Positions 9,080-19,843 of a stretch of DNA of 64,000 bases are shown in pieces; the stretch's first letter is position 1, and the number at the start of each line of letters is the position of its first letter. The position numbers and the translations under genes are program-made. The notes beneath the pieces were generated by a model that worked only from the letters and a program-made list of their open reading frames with translations, did no database searches and was not told the origin of the DNA. The DNA is taken from assembly GCF_030272615.1 (NCBI RefSeq), contig NC_081411.1:209714244-209778243 (forward strand), written 5' to 3'. The DNA is from Cryptomeria japonica. Taxonomy: Eukaryota > Streptophyta > Pinopsida > Cupressales > Cupressaceae.

Positions 9080-10506
9080 TGTAGCATCCTAAAATTGCGA
9101 CACTGGTGTCGGTGTTCTATATGCTGGTGTAGAGTATGTCGGTGTCAGTTCCTGTGTCCACTTGCCAGTATCACATGATTGTAAGGTTGCCATCAATGAC
9201 AATACCTTCAATCACTTACAATTTCTCATTGTGTAGCGTCCTAAAATTGTGACACTTGCAATTTCGACTGCATTTGGGTCTTCACGATGGTGACGCAACA
9301 CTGAACCTGAATGGAGACCCCGAAACCTATTTTATGACACCAAAAACTGCATTTTTCAGCACCCTAGCCTGATCCTCCTTGCACCCTGCTGTCCCTGGAG
9401 GTGGGACCATGGTGCCCAGTGCCCTGGTCCTTCAGGACTAGGGCGCCTAGCTCCCTGGTCCCCCAGGACCATGGCGCCCAGCGCCCTGGTCCCTGGCCCT
9501 ATTTTGGGCCCGGTCTCTTATGGGGCTTCAGGTCTTTAAGTTTGCAAATTGGAAAATAAGGTTGCTATGTCAGCCCAAGGTCAGAAAAATCAGTCTTTCA
9601 ACCCTAATTGACAAGTATATAAACTACATTTCCCCTCCCACTTGAGGAGGTAAGAAAAAGGAAGGACATATGTGTACAAGAGGTGAAAGCGCTAGGCAAA
9701 CATTCAAACATTCAAGCATTCAAGCATTCCTTCAAGCAATTGAGCATTCTAAGTCTCCATTCAAGGCTAAGTGTTGCATTCAAGACAAGGATTCAACCAT
9801 TGAAGAGGAGATCACATACCACATACAACATACAACATACAACATACAACAACATTTACACCTTCGCATGTAAGAATACAAACATTCTTACAACAAGGTA
9901 TTAGTACTTGTTTACATTACAAACATTTACATTTACAACATTCTCATTTCTTGGTTAATTCCAAAACTGGGGTTTGACCTAAAGGCAAACCCCTAATCCC
10001 TAACCCCCCAATCGTCCTCTCTTTTCTATGTGTAGGTTGCAAGTACGCGGCTATAATTGAAGATCTGGAATCCTTGTGCAGAGACGAACAGATCCCCCTT
10101 CGTTTCGTGGATTTTTCGGAGGACCGTGTGCATGCCGGGCACCGTCGTCCCATCAACTTTCGCTCAAATTTGCAGAACAACATCATCTTGACATTTTATT
10201 GCTAATTCTAGGTCCGCAGCTTCATCCCATATCCCTATCTCTGTTTATAAGTGAATCTTTCTTGCTTCTACATACATTCCTAGTTCAATCTTCTATCTAC
10301 ATTCTTTACAAAAGAGGGTATCCTTGATGTCTCAACCCTTGAAACTCATTTAGAATCCAATCTTGCATTGTGTGGGATTGGATCTTGTGGGTTTCAACCC
10401 CTCTTTTGAATGTAAAGTCCCTCCTAAGTGAAAACCGTCAATCCTAGTGACCCCCTTTCTCCTTGGAGTGGGGGAGAACACCTAGGGTTCGATTTTCTGC
10501 TTTACA
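9080..10506 (+). repeat. Element C 3' LTR, 1,427 bp, with captured flank
   Basis: It matches the 5' LTR, but its first 24 bp are followed by 128 bp that copy the DNA just outside the 5' LTR (2359-2486), and then the LTR starts again at 9232. Without the extra 152 bp it is 1,275 bp, close to the 1,267 bp of the 5' copy. It ends CTTTACA at 10506 against the CATTG duplication. Confidence 0.93.
9104..9231 (+). repeat. 128-bp copy of element B LTR sequence inside the C 3' LTR
   Basis: Nearly identical, same length, to 2359-2486 (from TGGTGTCGGTG to CTCATTG), the flank upstream of the C 5' LTR, including the CATTG target duplication. The LTR start is then repeated at 9232-9255. Best explained by copying of the 5' junction into the 3' LTR. 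Confidence 0.93.
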
Positions 10507-10511
10507 CATTG
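10507..10511. repeat. Target-site duplication of element C, right copy (CATTG)
   Basis: Directly follows the end of the C 3' LTR and is followed by GAGTGTGCATTTTCCAACA, the missing end of the B LTR. Confidence 0.92.
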
Positions 10512-10530
10512 GAGTGTGCATTTTCCAACA
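10512..10530 (-). repeat. Element B left LTR, last 19 bp
   Basis: The remainder of the LTR broken by C; it equals GAGTGTGCATTTGCCAAAA at 16446-16464 with few changes and ends CCAACA, giving TGTTGG on the minus strand. Confidence 0.85.
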
Positions 10531-10545
10531 ATCTCCCCCTTTGGC
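10531..10545 (-). promoter_or_regulatory. Polypurine tract of element B
   Basis: Minus strand GCCAAAGGGGGAGAT immediately precedes the 3' LTR. The same tract occurs in elements I and E, so the priming signal is shared by these copia families. Confidence 0.85.
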
Positions 10546-10880
10546 ATTAATGGCGACACTCATGAGAAAAATTCAAGAATGTATCCAAAAACTGAAGTCA
10601 AAAAATCTTTGCCAAAAACTATATGTCCAAAAATGTATGCTCCCTCTGAGCAGATAATCTCTACTTCCTTCTAACAATATTTCTCATCACACTACTCCCA
10701 CTTTGACATCAATGAAAAAGGTTGTCATTCACTATCAGTGGATTCATGTCTAGATTCTTGTAACCAGTGGGTTACAATTTGAAAAATATCTATCAAAATC
10801 AAGTTTATACTATCGCTAAATCTTTTGTTGTCCTGTATTACCTCTTGTTTTCTCTGCACTGTACCGTTCAGTATGTGCAT

Positions 10881-13800
10881 TTACTCTTCTGGTGTCTTTA
10901 GTCTAGGAACCAAAGCCTCAGATATTTCTTTTCTCAAAGAAATGAGGTAATCTAGTTTTGGACCAAGTCTACATTTCAATTCCTTGGCTTTATCCTTTAT
11001 CCTTTCTTTGTCCTTTTCTAACTTCTTGATTTTCTCTTCTAGCTCAGCAATTTACTTTTCTATCTCCAAAAATGAGTTTGATGTACCTATCAGATTGTCA
11101 GCAATATTGTTTATCTCATCTTGTGCTTTGCTGATTTCCTTGTCTAGATCCTCTATTAGAATGCTTGTTTTACAAGTGTCTTTGTATAGTTTCTTGAAGT
11201 CAAAAATTATCTCTTCAAGTTTTGGTAATAGGGTATCCATTTTCTCTTTGTTCTTCTTCATAATTTCCTCAAGGAATTTCCCTTTTTCCTTAATCATTCT
11301 CTCCTTAAATGTATCCTTATTTATTTGATTAATGGTCAATATGTTGCCGGTGATGAACTTAGACAATGTGTCTAGTTGAGCTAAAGAATACTTATTATCA
11401 ACAATGCACTTTGGTGCTATCAATTTAAGAATGGGAATTGTATCATCAATAGCCTTATAGGCTTGTGCATTACATTATGTGATCTTCTTTATTGAATCCA
11501 ATAAGACCTCTATTACATTTGTAGGTTTGAATTCTGCCATAGAAGTGCCAAATGTTTGTCCAACTATCTTCACAATACCCATGCTACCGGTTGTAGTAAT
11601 TACCTTTCTTGATTTGACCTCTAGTAGGTCAGTCTATGTTTGCATTTCTATAAACAAAGGTTTAGGCTTTTTAGTTTTGGTCGGTGGCACTATTTCTGTC
11701 TGAACCTGTGCCTCAACTTGTACCTATTCCAGTTTCTTCATCTGTGTCTTAGAAGGTTTCTCTGAGCTTTCAACTGCCAGTTTCTTAGATGTACTCTCAG
11801 ATTGTACCTCTATACTTTCCTTTGCCATTTCTTCTGATGGTTTTTCAGTTGTATCTACTGGTTTCTCAATGGTATCCTCTATCGGTTGCTCTATAGGTTT
11901 TTCTATGCTTATCTCAACCTCTGTAGCTGGTGACTCAGTGGTCACATCTGTCCTCTTGTCGTCAGTGGTTTCTCTGTCAACCACAACATTTATTTCTTGA
12001 GTATCTATATTTACAATATACAAAACTTCAGACTCTGGATTAGTATCCTCTAGTAGAGTCTCCATACTCTCAGTGGTCGGTTGACTGTCAGTAGTATCTA
12101 CCAATGGAGTATCTAAAAGAGGTGGGGGCACATTATCAGTTATTTTAAGGCTTGGAGGTCCACCTACCTTACCTTTCCCCTTATCCATGTCCTTTTGATA
12201 TACTTTAATAGTCTTTGGTCTGAGTAATTCTTCATGTTTTTCTTTTTCCACAAAGAATATATCCCATGCATCTCTTGTTTCCTCAAATACTTCTTTTATT
12301 CTTCTTGCCATCAGTGCTACATGTCGCTGAGCGGTGGAGAAAATTGTCCAGTTTGCTTCACTGATGAGTTTATCTATTTCATCAGTTGAGTTGACTGGAT
12401 GTACTGCAAATAATTTTTCAATTTTAATTTTCTTGTCCAGCTCGATGATGGCTAACCTTATAGCTTCTAATCTCTTATACAGATCATTTGGTATTTCATC
12501 AACAATTTCCATCAAAAAATTCTTATATAGATCCAAGTGTAAGATTACACTATTCTCTATGCTTTCCTTGTCATCTGCTAATAGTGTTTTGTATATTTTG
12601 CCAATGATCTTCAATTTACCATCTTCAATTATTTCACTTAGAAGTTTATCCAGTGGAGCAATATCATGGTTTACCTTCTTTTTCTTAGGAGTCATTTTCT
12701 TTACTGGAGGCCTTACTGCCTGTTGTTTTTTCCTGGTTCTCTTTGGTGTAGGTGAGGGTACCAGTGAGGGTTTTCTTTTCCTTTCTACCCTTTTAAATAC
12801 TACCAATATATCACTCTCATAGGAGGTTCCAACCAGTGAAAATAAGCTTCCAGTTGAAGTCCTTCCAACTCACTTTCCTTTATACCAATTTGTTTCAAAA
12901 CATCTTCTTTAATTGCTTTAGCCTGTCAGGTTCCTTTCCTTACTATTGCTTCAACTTTTTTAACCCTTTTCCTTGCTTGAATTCCACTTTCAATTGTTTC
13001 AGCATTTCCAAAGAATTTCTTAGTGGGTTCCTTTGGTTCTTCAAGGAGGGATTTTGCATAAGTTTCAATAATATTGTCATCTGTCTCATAGTCCATTTCA
13101 ATTACCCAGATAGTTCTAGGGATAACTACCTCCATCTAGATTTCATCTTTCTTGATTACAAAAAAAAATTCTTTCTAATATTTGTCCATAATAGCTTGTG
13201 ACAGTCTTACTCTAGTTTTCATTCAAGCCTTTAATGCTTGAAAGTATTCATTTAAGTTTTTCTCCCGGTTTTCTCCCATATTGTTTAATAGATCCAACAG
13301 TTGTTTTCCTACTGAAATGTCAAAACCAAAATCTCTTGCACCAATACCAAGTACTTGTTTAGTTATGTACAACATTAGACAAACAAGCAAGTTTCCAAAT
13401 CTGAATGTTCCTTTCTTATCTCTTTTAATTTTCCCCAAATTGTCTATCAATTCATCTTTGAGCCATTCACATACATCTATTCTAGAATTTTCATTAACCA
13501 TATCATAGGCACTTTTGATACATAGGCTAGAAACTAAGTTCAACCTATTTGCATGTGTAGCTTTATAACCTAAGATCATACTGATAAATCTAACATTGAC
13601 GTCTTTTACATCGTTTACCCTTAGATACCTTTTGTTGAATGTTGCACCGGCTAGGTTTATCATTGTGTCATTTGAGACCTTCTTTGTTCTATCAGGTCTG
13701 CTACTGGTGGAAGGTAACCCTATTACTGCCTTGATGGCTTCCTTTGTGATTTTATGGATTGAATCCAACTAGAAGAATTCACCATGAACTGTTCTTAATA

Positions 13801-14143
13801 CAATCCTTATAATATCCTTGGGAAAATCTAGGACACTAAGGATTTCAGTAAAACCTAGGGTTTCTACTATCTTATGTTCCGGCTTGATATTTCCCGATTC
13901 ATCACAAATCATAGTGCTATACATGTGTTTGATCTCATCATTACCTAATTCCTCTATATGACAATGTATATACATCCTAGGGTCTTCAACATATACTACT
14001 CCCTTAAGAGTTTAAGAAAATGCACCTATGCTAACATCTTTATTTGCAATTTTAGGAACCAAATTGAATACGGGTATAGGGCGCTTAACAACCTCAACAA
14101 CAGTAGGATTTGCAATAAATTCAGGAGTGGATGAAGATGCCAT
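10881..14143 (-). pseudogene. Element B second ORF, about 1,087 codons, unknown protein
   Basis: Reading on the minus strand from the ATG at 14143 (MASSSTPEFI...), one frame continues to about 12840. A single frameshift then leads into the frame used to the TAA at 10881-10883. A few in-frame stops occur (for example before 13975, before 13768 and at 11052-11054). In order: a globular N-terminal part; a helical part with KGTFRFGNLLVCLMLYI (about 13385-13435); a Lys-rich linker (RKRVKKVEAIVR); a basic patch (KRTRKKQQ); a Thr/Glu/Pro-rich low-complexity stretch (about 11730-12130); and a long Lys/Glu coiled coil at the C-terminus. It is not polymerase, protease or envelope by any motif I know. 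ORF H has a similar length and layout. Confidence 0.6.
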
Positions 14144-14487
14144 AGCTATAAATACCTCAATCTACCTTAAGGATGAATGCTTTGATGAATTGCTTCACTT
14201 CCTCACTAAGATTGCCTTCACTAGTGAATTTTCGTGCTCTCAAAGATTTGAATACTCAGTGAATGAAAAAGGAGCCAAAACACTTGCTTTATAATGTTAT
14301 TTTCTCCAACTCACACATTTATTGCTTGTCGATTAAGTCACAACTTAACTCATCTGCTGGTATAGAAGTAATTTCAACTTCTCACCATCAACTGAGGGAA
14401 TAATAGCATGTTTTTCATTTTTTTGCTAAACCCCCAAAGGAATTTCCTTCAGTTAGATGAAGAGTCTCTTGTCGGTGGAGTGTTACT

Positions 14488-15600
14488 CTATTCTACCGGT
14501 GGAGGAGTATTCCCACCAACATTCTGATTTGACTTTCTGATCCATTGTTTTGAGAATTCTTGTTTTACCTCTTCAACCTTTTCTTTACCTTTCAAGCCGG
14601 GACCTTTTCTATTTGTTGGTGGGTACTTGCTTCTGCAAAATTTTGCAATATGTCTAATCTTGTTACAGGCATAACAAGTCACATTGTTTTTCTGAATAGC
14701 GTTCCCATATCCTATGCCAGTATGTGTTCTGCATTGATTAGATAAGTGTCCAAATCTTCCATAAACATAACATCTTACATTCATTCTGTAATTTTTTAAA
14801 TTATGACCAACTTTGTTGCATTTAGAACATTGATCGGTGGGTGTATTAGTATTCTGATAATTTCTAGATCTACACTGATTTCCTCTATGACCATACTTGT
14901 TTTTCTCTATGACCATACTTGTTACAGTTAAAGCATTTCCCATTAAATTTGTAAGCATTAGGTTGTCTTACCGGTTTGCTATGATCATGATTGTTTGTAG
15001 TACCAGAGCTTTCACCAATTTCAAAGCCAAGTCCATTTGTATTAGCATTAGGTTTCTGATTGTTTAGCATGTCACCAAGTTCTTCTAAACTTTTCTTGAA
15101 TTTCTCCTTGTGTTGATTTGCAGCAGTCAGTTCATTCTCCAAGATTCCTTTCTGTCTCATGAGTTCAGTTATGTCATTTTTGTGTATGCATCAAATCTAT
15201 CTTAAACATATCGTTTTCATGACTAAGTCTTGCGTTTTCATTTCTAGCATCATTCAGTCTTCTAACCAAGCCTTCTTCATTCTTCTTTCTCTCTTCAATT
15301 TCTTTATAAAACCTCATAGTCATGTCTTTCATCTCATTCTTTCTTGTACTGATTTCTTGTCTTAGCTTGTTTACCAGATCATTAAGATTTTCCTTTTCAT
15401 CTTCATCATTCTACATCTTTTCACAAAGTTCTCTCCTCTTGTTCCTTGCACTAGTAAAGTTATCTTGAAGTGCTTGAATGATATCCTGAGCAGCCTTCAA
15501 ATCATCCTCAAGTTTGATATTTTTCACCTTTACTGCATCATAGTCTGAAAGAGTTGTTTCTAATTGCTTTCTCAAGTTTTCCATTTCTACCCGTGTCAAG
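14488..15600 (-). pseudogene. gag: Element B gag remnant: coiled coil plus four zinc-knuckle-like motifs
   Basis: On the minus strand, a coiled coil begins soon after the PBS (MENLRKQLETTLSDYDAVK at about 15580) and continues past a stop at 15411-15413 (KEIEERKKNEEGLVRRL). After a frameshift near 15178 comes ELMRQKGILENEL and a Cys/His region. The knuckles read CFNCNKYGHREKQ, CSKCNKVGHNLKNY, CYVYGRFGHLSNQC and CYACNKIRHIAKFC; only some keep the full CCHC set. The usual copia gag N-terminal domain is missing. Coiled coil plus knuckles resembles the Sirevirus gag C-terminus. Likely role: RNA binding in trans-mobilised particles. Confidence 0.7.
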
Positions 15601-15640
15601 ATCTTCCTCAAGCTGTTAGGCTTCCGAAAATAGAGGACCA

Positions 15641-15655
15641 GGCTCTGATACGAAT
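15641..15655 (-). promoter_or_regulatory. Primer-binding site of element B
   Basis: Plus strand GGCTCTGATACGAAT, i.e. a copia PBS (complement of ATTGGTATCAGAGCC) with one change, next to the right LTR. Confidence 0.75.
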
Positions 15656-16464
15656 CGTTAGGATTCCCAAAGATACTGAGAGTGGGGGGGAGCAGTGAAT
15701 GAGTATCTGATCGATAGATTAATTTTCTTATCTTATAACATGAAAAGCATATTAAAACTGTGTACCGATAGAGAAGAAATAATGCAGAAAATAAGAATGA
15801 GAGCCACAACAAGAAAAGCACACCATAACACAATATTTTAACGAGGAAACCCCGTGTGGGAAAACCCTCGATGGGATTTGTGATGCACAATATTCGCTTA
15901 CTAGCCAATAAGGGAATATTACTGCCACAATAGGGGCCTGCACATGCAGGAAGGCCAAGTGCCTAGAGCTCACTACTCAATTACAAAGGAAGTCACACTA
16001 ACTTACACAAATGGATTATACTAATCCAATGTCTTGTATTGCTTCAGATTAGCATCTACTATGCCAAATTCAGTACTGGTTTAATTTCTGCTACATACAT
16101 AAACCCTTATCCAATAATTTGTATATTAGGTCTACTACCTTCTATTCATATTTAACATCATACCTCTCCTTACAACATTTAATAATCTACAATGATCTCA
16201 TACATATATGAGTCATATTACAATCCACCCTACCGGCTTACAAAAGATTTTACAATTAATTACAAAATATATTAATACAAAATTGTTGTCGGCCAAAGTG
16301 TCGCTATTCTTCTTTTTCGGTGCCGGTATTCTATATGCCGGTGTAGAGTCTACCGATGTCGGTGCCTGTGTCTGTCTACCGATATCACATGATTGCAAGG
16401 TTGCCATCAATGACAATACCTTCAATCACCTACAATTTCTCATTGGAGTGTGCATTTGCCAAAA
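15656..16464 (-). repeat. Element B right LTR (5' LTR), 809 bp
   Basis: Starts CGTTAGGATTCCC (T to C at the first base compared with the left LTR) and ends TTTGCCAAAA. It shows the uninterrupted form of the site where C inserted in the left LTR. Confidence 0.85.
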
Positions 16465-18153
16465 ATTCAATCGTGTCAACAAAATTACTGATGATGGCTA
16501 TGGATATTCAACACAGATGTTAACAAAGATTACGATTATGTGGGATATGTGGTTGAACAGATTTAGAATGCTCTAGTTGAAATTCAGATTGGTGTACCCA
16601 GCCCTACATTTAAGTATTATTCATTGCTGATGCATTTAATCTTGTTCTATAATGTTGAGTTCATGGATAAAGAATTAGAGATTTTCAAAGAATTTTTGGG
16701 TGTCTTAATGCCAATACAAAGATGGAGACAGGTTTGGCACAGTAGTTCTCCCCATTCTTCTTTCCATTTCTTTGAAAATTGGATTATATTTACCAATTAT
16801 GGAAATGCTAGGAATAAATAGGGAAAGATTGTCAATTAATGTTAGGAGAGTTTTGAGACCTTACTAGTATGTTCCAAACTGGTCTATTTCACATAACTAG
16901 GGGGACTTTTTCTTTTTTGATAACTTTAGTATGATCAAACTCTATGGGTGTCCTCAGCCTCCCCATATTTTAACAAAATTTGTTCCAATTAGGATTGCTT
17001 TTATGGAGTTTATTTGACAATTGACCCTAGTTGAAAAACAATACCTTGACAGACACAGGAAGGGTTTTTTTCTTCCTACGCTTTGGGTTGCATCTCATTT
17101 TACTATTGGTACAAATTCCTTTGATGAAGTAAACAGTTTCCTTAAATAGTGTAGGTTGGTTAATGTTGTGTCTAGATTTTGTGATCCTGAATAATTTATT
17201 AAATGTGCATTGCCAAAAATGACACCTTGGGCCACAATAAAGGATCATGAACCATTGGATGATGAAGATGTGGTTAGAAATTTGCTAAGAAAAGAGGAAG
17301 TACAAGAAAGGAGAAGAAAATGGAAAAATTTGATGAGAGTTGAAGCAAAATTAAAGGTTGTTGACCCTAGTTACTCAGGTTTTTGCCTTGATAACCCGTA
17401 CCTGGAGAGGATTAACAAAATGATGAGTTTATATGAAACTCTGATGGAACAAATGCCTAAAATTGCAGAAGTGGTTGCTCAACAACAAGACCCCCAAGAT
17501 GGATAATCTTCACATGGAAAGAGGCCACTTATTGTGTTTGTTGATGATGTAGAGAGTTGGGATGAAGTTCAATCTACCCAAGTGCCACCTGCAAAGAAAC
17601 AAAAAATCAAAGAGGTTGGTGCAATTGTGAGGAGAGACCCCTCTAGAGAAATTGTTATTGAACAAGGACACTACTTTCATCAAATAAGGACACATCTCAA
17701 AGAAGTAGGGCATAATTAAGAATAGGGAGAAATAAACAAAGCCCTTTCTCAAGGCTTTGATGAGCATGTGATGTTTTCAAATGAGTTCATGAAAGATGAT
17801 GACTTTATTAAGTCAGATGAATTTAAATGTTTTTTGACAAGATTGAAACAAAATTAATTAAGACAAAATCTGATCATAGAGGAGGGAAATATAGAAAAGA
17901 AAGAGGAGATCATCAAGGCACTACACGAATATGATCCTAACAAGGATAAAATATCTGTGGAACTGGCAAGACAATTGATTAAGAGTACTGGTATGATTAT
18001 GATGCCTGACTAGGATATCCAATCTATTTTTATTATTGATTAGATTAGGAAACAAGAGGACCAAATGTTTAAAACTAAATTTGAAATTGGAGATGTAATA
18101 AGAGGATCAGGATTTAATCCTAAGTCAAAGATACTTGTTGCTTGGTCTTCAGC
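16465..18153 (+). pseudogene. ORF H, segment 2
   Basis: Coding traces resume right after element B. One frame gives FNRVNKITDDGYGY...MWLNRF up to about 16565. After a shift it continues as ALVEIQIGVPSPTFKYYSLL...LILFYN (to 16821). A more broken part follows, then MPKMTPWATIKDHEPLDDED (17210-17506) and a Lys-rich linker KKQKIKEVGAIVRR near 17597-17635. The TFKYYSLLMHLILFYN stretch lines up with TFRFGNLLVCLMLYI of the element B second ORF, and the linker with RKRVKKVEAIVRK, in the same order. Several stops and frameshifts show it is dead. The frame is cut by the element I LTR at 18154. Confidence 0.5.
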
Positions 18154-19774
18154 TGTTGGCATTATGTGAACCGGCATGGCATTATGTGAACCGGCATGAA
18201 AACATAATGATATTGTAAGTTGTCATTGATGTCACTATGAGACATAGTGTGAACCGGCACATGTGATAATTGAAGAGAGAGAGGAACCGATATTTGTATG
18301 AATCGGTTTATATGCCAAAGTGAAGCGGAATATTTGTTCAAGATGAACTGGCATGTGGTTATGGGAACCGACACATGGAAGCATTGTATGACTACCGGTT
18401 GGTAGGTAGCTTCCACTTAAGGATTTCTGGTTGGAGTACCTCAAGTCTGTATGACTCAATTGATGATCTTTGTGTGATGAGTTAGCAGTATAATGGAGGA
18501 CAGATCATGTTGCCATGTAAGCTCTGTGTGCGTGAAGGATCTTGCATGAAAAAGACTATTTCTATCTACCTCAGGAATGAGTGAAGTCTGTCAAACGGTG
18601 ATAATGCATGATGGGTTATCAGCCACCAAGAAATCAGTGGATAATGGACGATGGAGAATGTCTTGAGATCGATTCAAGATTGTTGCATTTAATGTAGTAT
18701 GATTCAATGGTCAAGATTCAACTGCTTGAATTGCTTAACCTAACAGGTTTAGGGTTTAGGGTTTTTGCTACCAACTTGTATGTTTCCTATAAGGTCGATG
18801 TTGTGTTTCTTTCTAAGGTTGTTGGCAAAAGTTGTGAGTGTGTATCCAAGGGAAGTGATACGTAATTCTTGCCAGACCAAAGGAGAGAAGAGATACCTAC
18901 AAAGTGAATGTGCAGAAGGAAAAGAGGAGCCTAAATGGATCTGCATTAGCATTCAGTGTTGTTAACAGATCATTGTAATTCTTGTTGATCTCTAACCACT
19001 TCAATAGTTGTAAAATCCCCTAACAAGGCAGCCTTAACTGGCTTGATTCAAAATCCCTTAAATCGGGTGGTCCTAATAGGCTTGATTCAAATCCCTTAAC
19101 CGGGTAACTCAAGGCTAATGAGTTCTAAGAAGCTATAGAACTTAGGAGATCCTTTCAGCTATTGAGTTCTTGAAATCCTCTAACAAGGTGACCCTACCAG
19201 GTTTAACCCTTAACCAGGTATCCCTTAACCAGGTGATCCCTAACAAGATCGGTTCCTAGCAGAACCTATTGTAATGTCTTTAATCAGACAAGGCTTCTAA
19301 CAAAGCAAACTTCTAAAGAGTTCAAAAAGCAGCTTGTGGGTATTCATCCCCACCATGGTTTTTCCCAGTTGGGTTTCCACATCAAAAATATGTGTGTCAT
19401 GTGAAATGCTTTTGTCTTGGGATGCTTTGTTTTACCTGTTAAGCATATGAAGGTTCTATGTTTTATGCCTGTCTATAAAACATATTGAACTCACTATTGT
19501 GAAGATTTGATGGTTAATTTTACCTGTTTATGCATGAGAATATGATGATACTATATTATTGAGCTAAGAGGGTAGCTTATTGAGTGACTGGTTCATGACT
19601 GATTGAGTTGTACTAGATGTTACTAGTTGCACTCTGTTTTATCGGTATCCCTATTTGTTAGTCATTTGGGGTATTTGTTGTCAAACCGGTTTTGGAATGT
19701 ATTTGTGTTTGTACTGATTCACTCCCCCCCTCTCAGTATCGGTTTGGTACTCGTGGTTCATGATTGAGTTATCA
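18154..19774 (+). repeat. Element I 5' LTR, 1,621 bp
   Basis: Starts TGTTGGCATTATGTGAACCGG and ends GAGTTATCA. The first 20-odd bases are repeated in tandem (GGCATTATGTGAACCGGCAT twice), a feature shared by the 3' LTR. A block of short TCCCTTAACC(G/A)GGT-type repeats lies at about 19010-19260, and TTTAGGGTTTAGGG occurs near 18750. Confidence 0.88.
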
Positions 19775-19789
19775 ATTGGTATCAGAGCA
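19775..19789 (+). promoter_or_regulatory. Primer-binding site of element I
   Basis: ATTGGTATCAGAGCA directly after the LTR, the standard plant copia PBS (initiator Met-tRNA complement). Confidence 0.88.
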
Positions 19790-19843
19790 CTCCAGGTCCT
19801 CTGTGTTGTAAGCTTAACCGCTTGAGGAAAAGATCCTAGTCAA

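Larger units (their letters stand above)
2487..10506 (+). mobile_element. Element C: TR-GAG-like Ty3/gypsy element without pol
   Basis: An 8.0 kb element with LTRs TGTAGCATCC...CTTTACA, a PBS after the left LTR, a purine tract before the right LTR and a 5-bp target duplication. The internal region holds gag, a retropepsin-like segment and a third ORF segment in a single frame. No reverse transcriptase, RNase H or integrase was found between 4937 and 9064. This is the layout described for plant non-autonomous TR-GAG elements, which depend on a helper's polymerase. The LTRs are alike except for a 152-bp oddity in the 3' LTR, so the insertion looks fairly young. Confidence 0.88.
1706..16464 (-). 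mobile_element. Element B: non-autonomous Ty1/copia-like element, split by C
   Basis: Two LTRs of about 800 bp flank a 5.1 kb internal region on the minus strand. Both begin and end with forms of TGTTGG...CCTAACA. The copia PBS lies beside the right LTR and a purine tract (GCCAAAGGGGGAGAT on the minus strand) beside the left one. Inside are a coiled-coil/zinc-knuckle gag remnant and one long second ORF. No protease, integrase, reverse transcriptase or RNase H was found, so B must have moved with enzymes of a partner element. It sits inside ORF H. The 5 bp outside each LTR (GAGAT left, ATTCA right) do not match, so no target duplication can be shown. Confidence 0.75.

Noticed and set aside
10984-11328. 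A 114-codon plus-strand hydrophobic ORF resembling a membrane protein
   Set aside because: Mirror of the Lys/Glu coiled coil on the minus strand; antisense of AAG/GAA codons gives Leu/Phe/Ser.
12334-12822. A 162-codon plus-strand ORF, Ser/Leu-rich
   Set aside because: Antisense shadow of the Lys/Glu-rich second ORF of element B.
18149-18153. A target-site duplication for element I (TCAGC)
   Set aside because: The right flank is TTGGC; no match.
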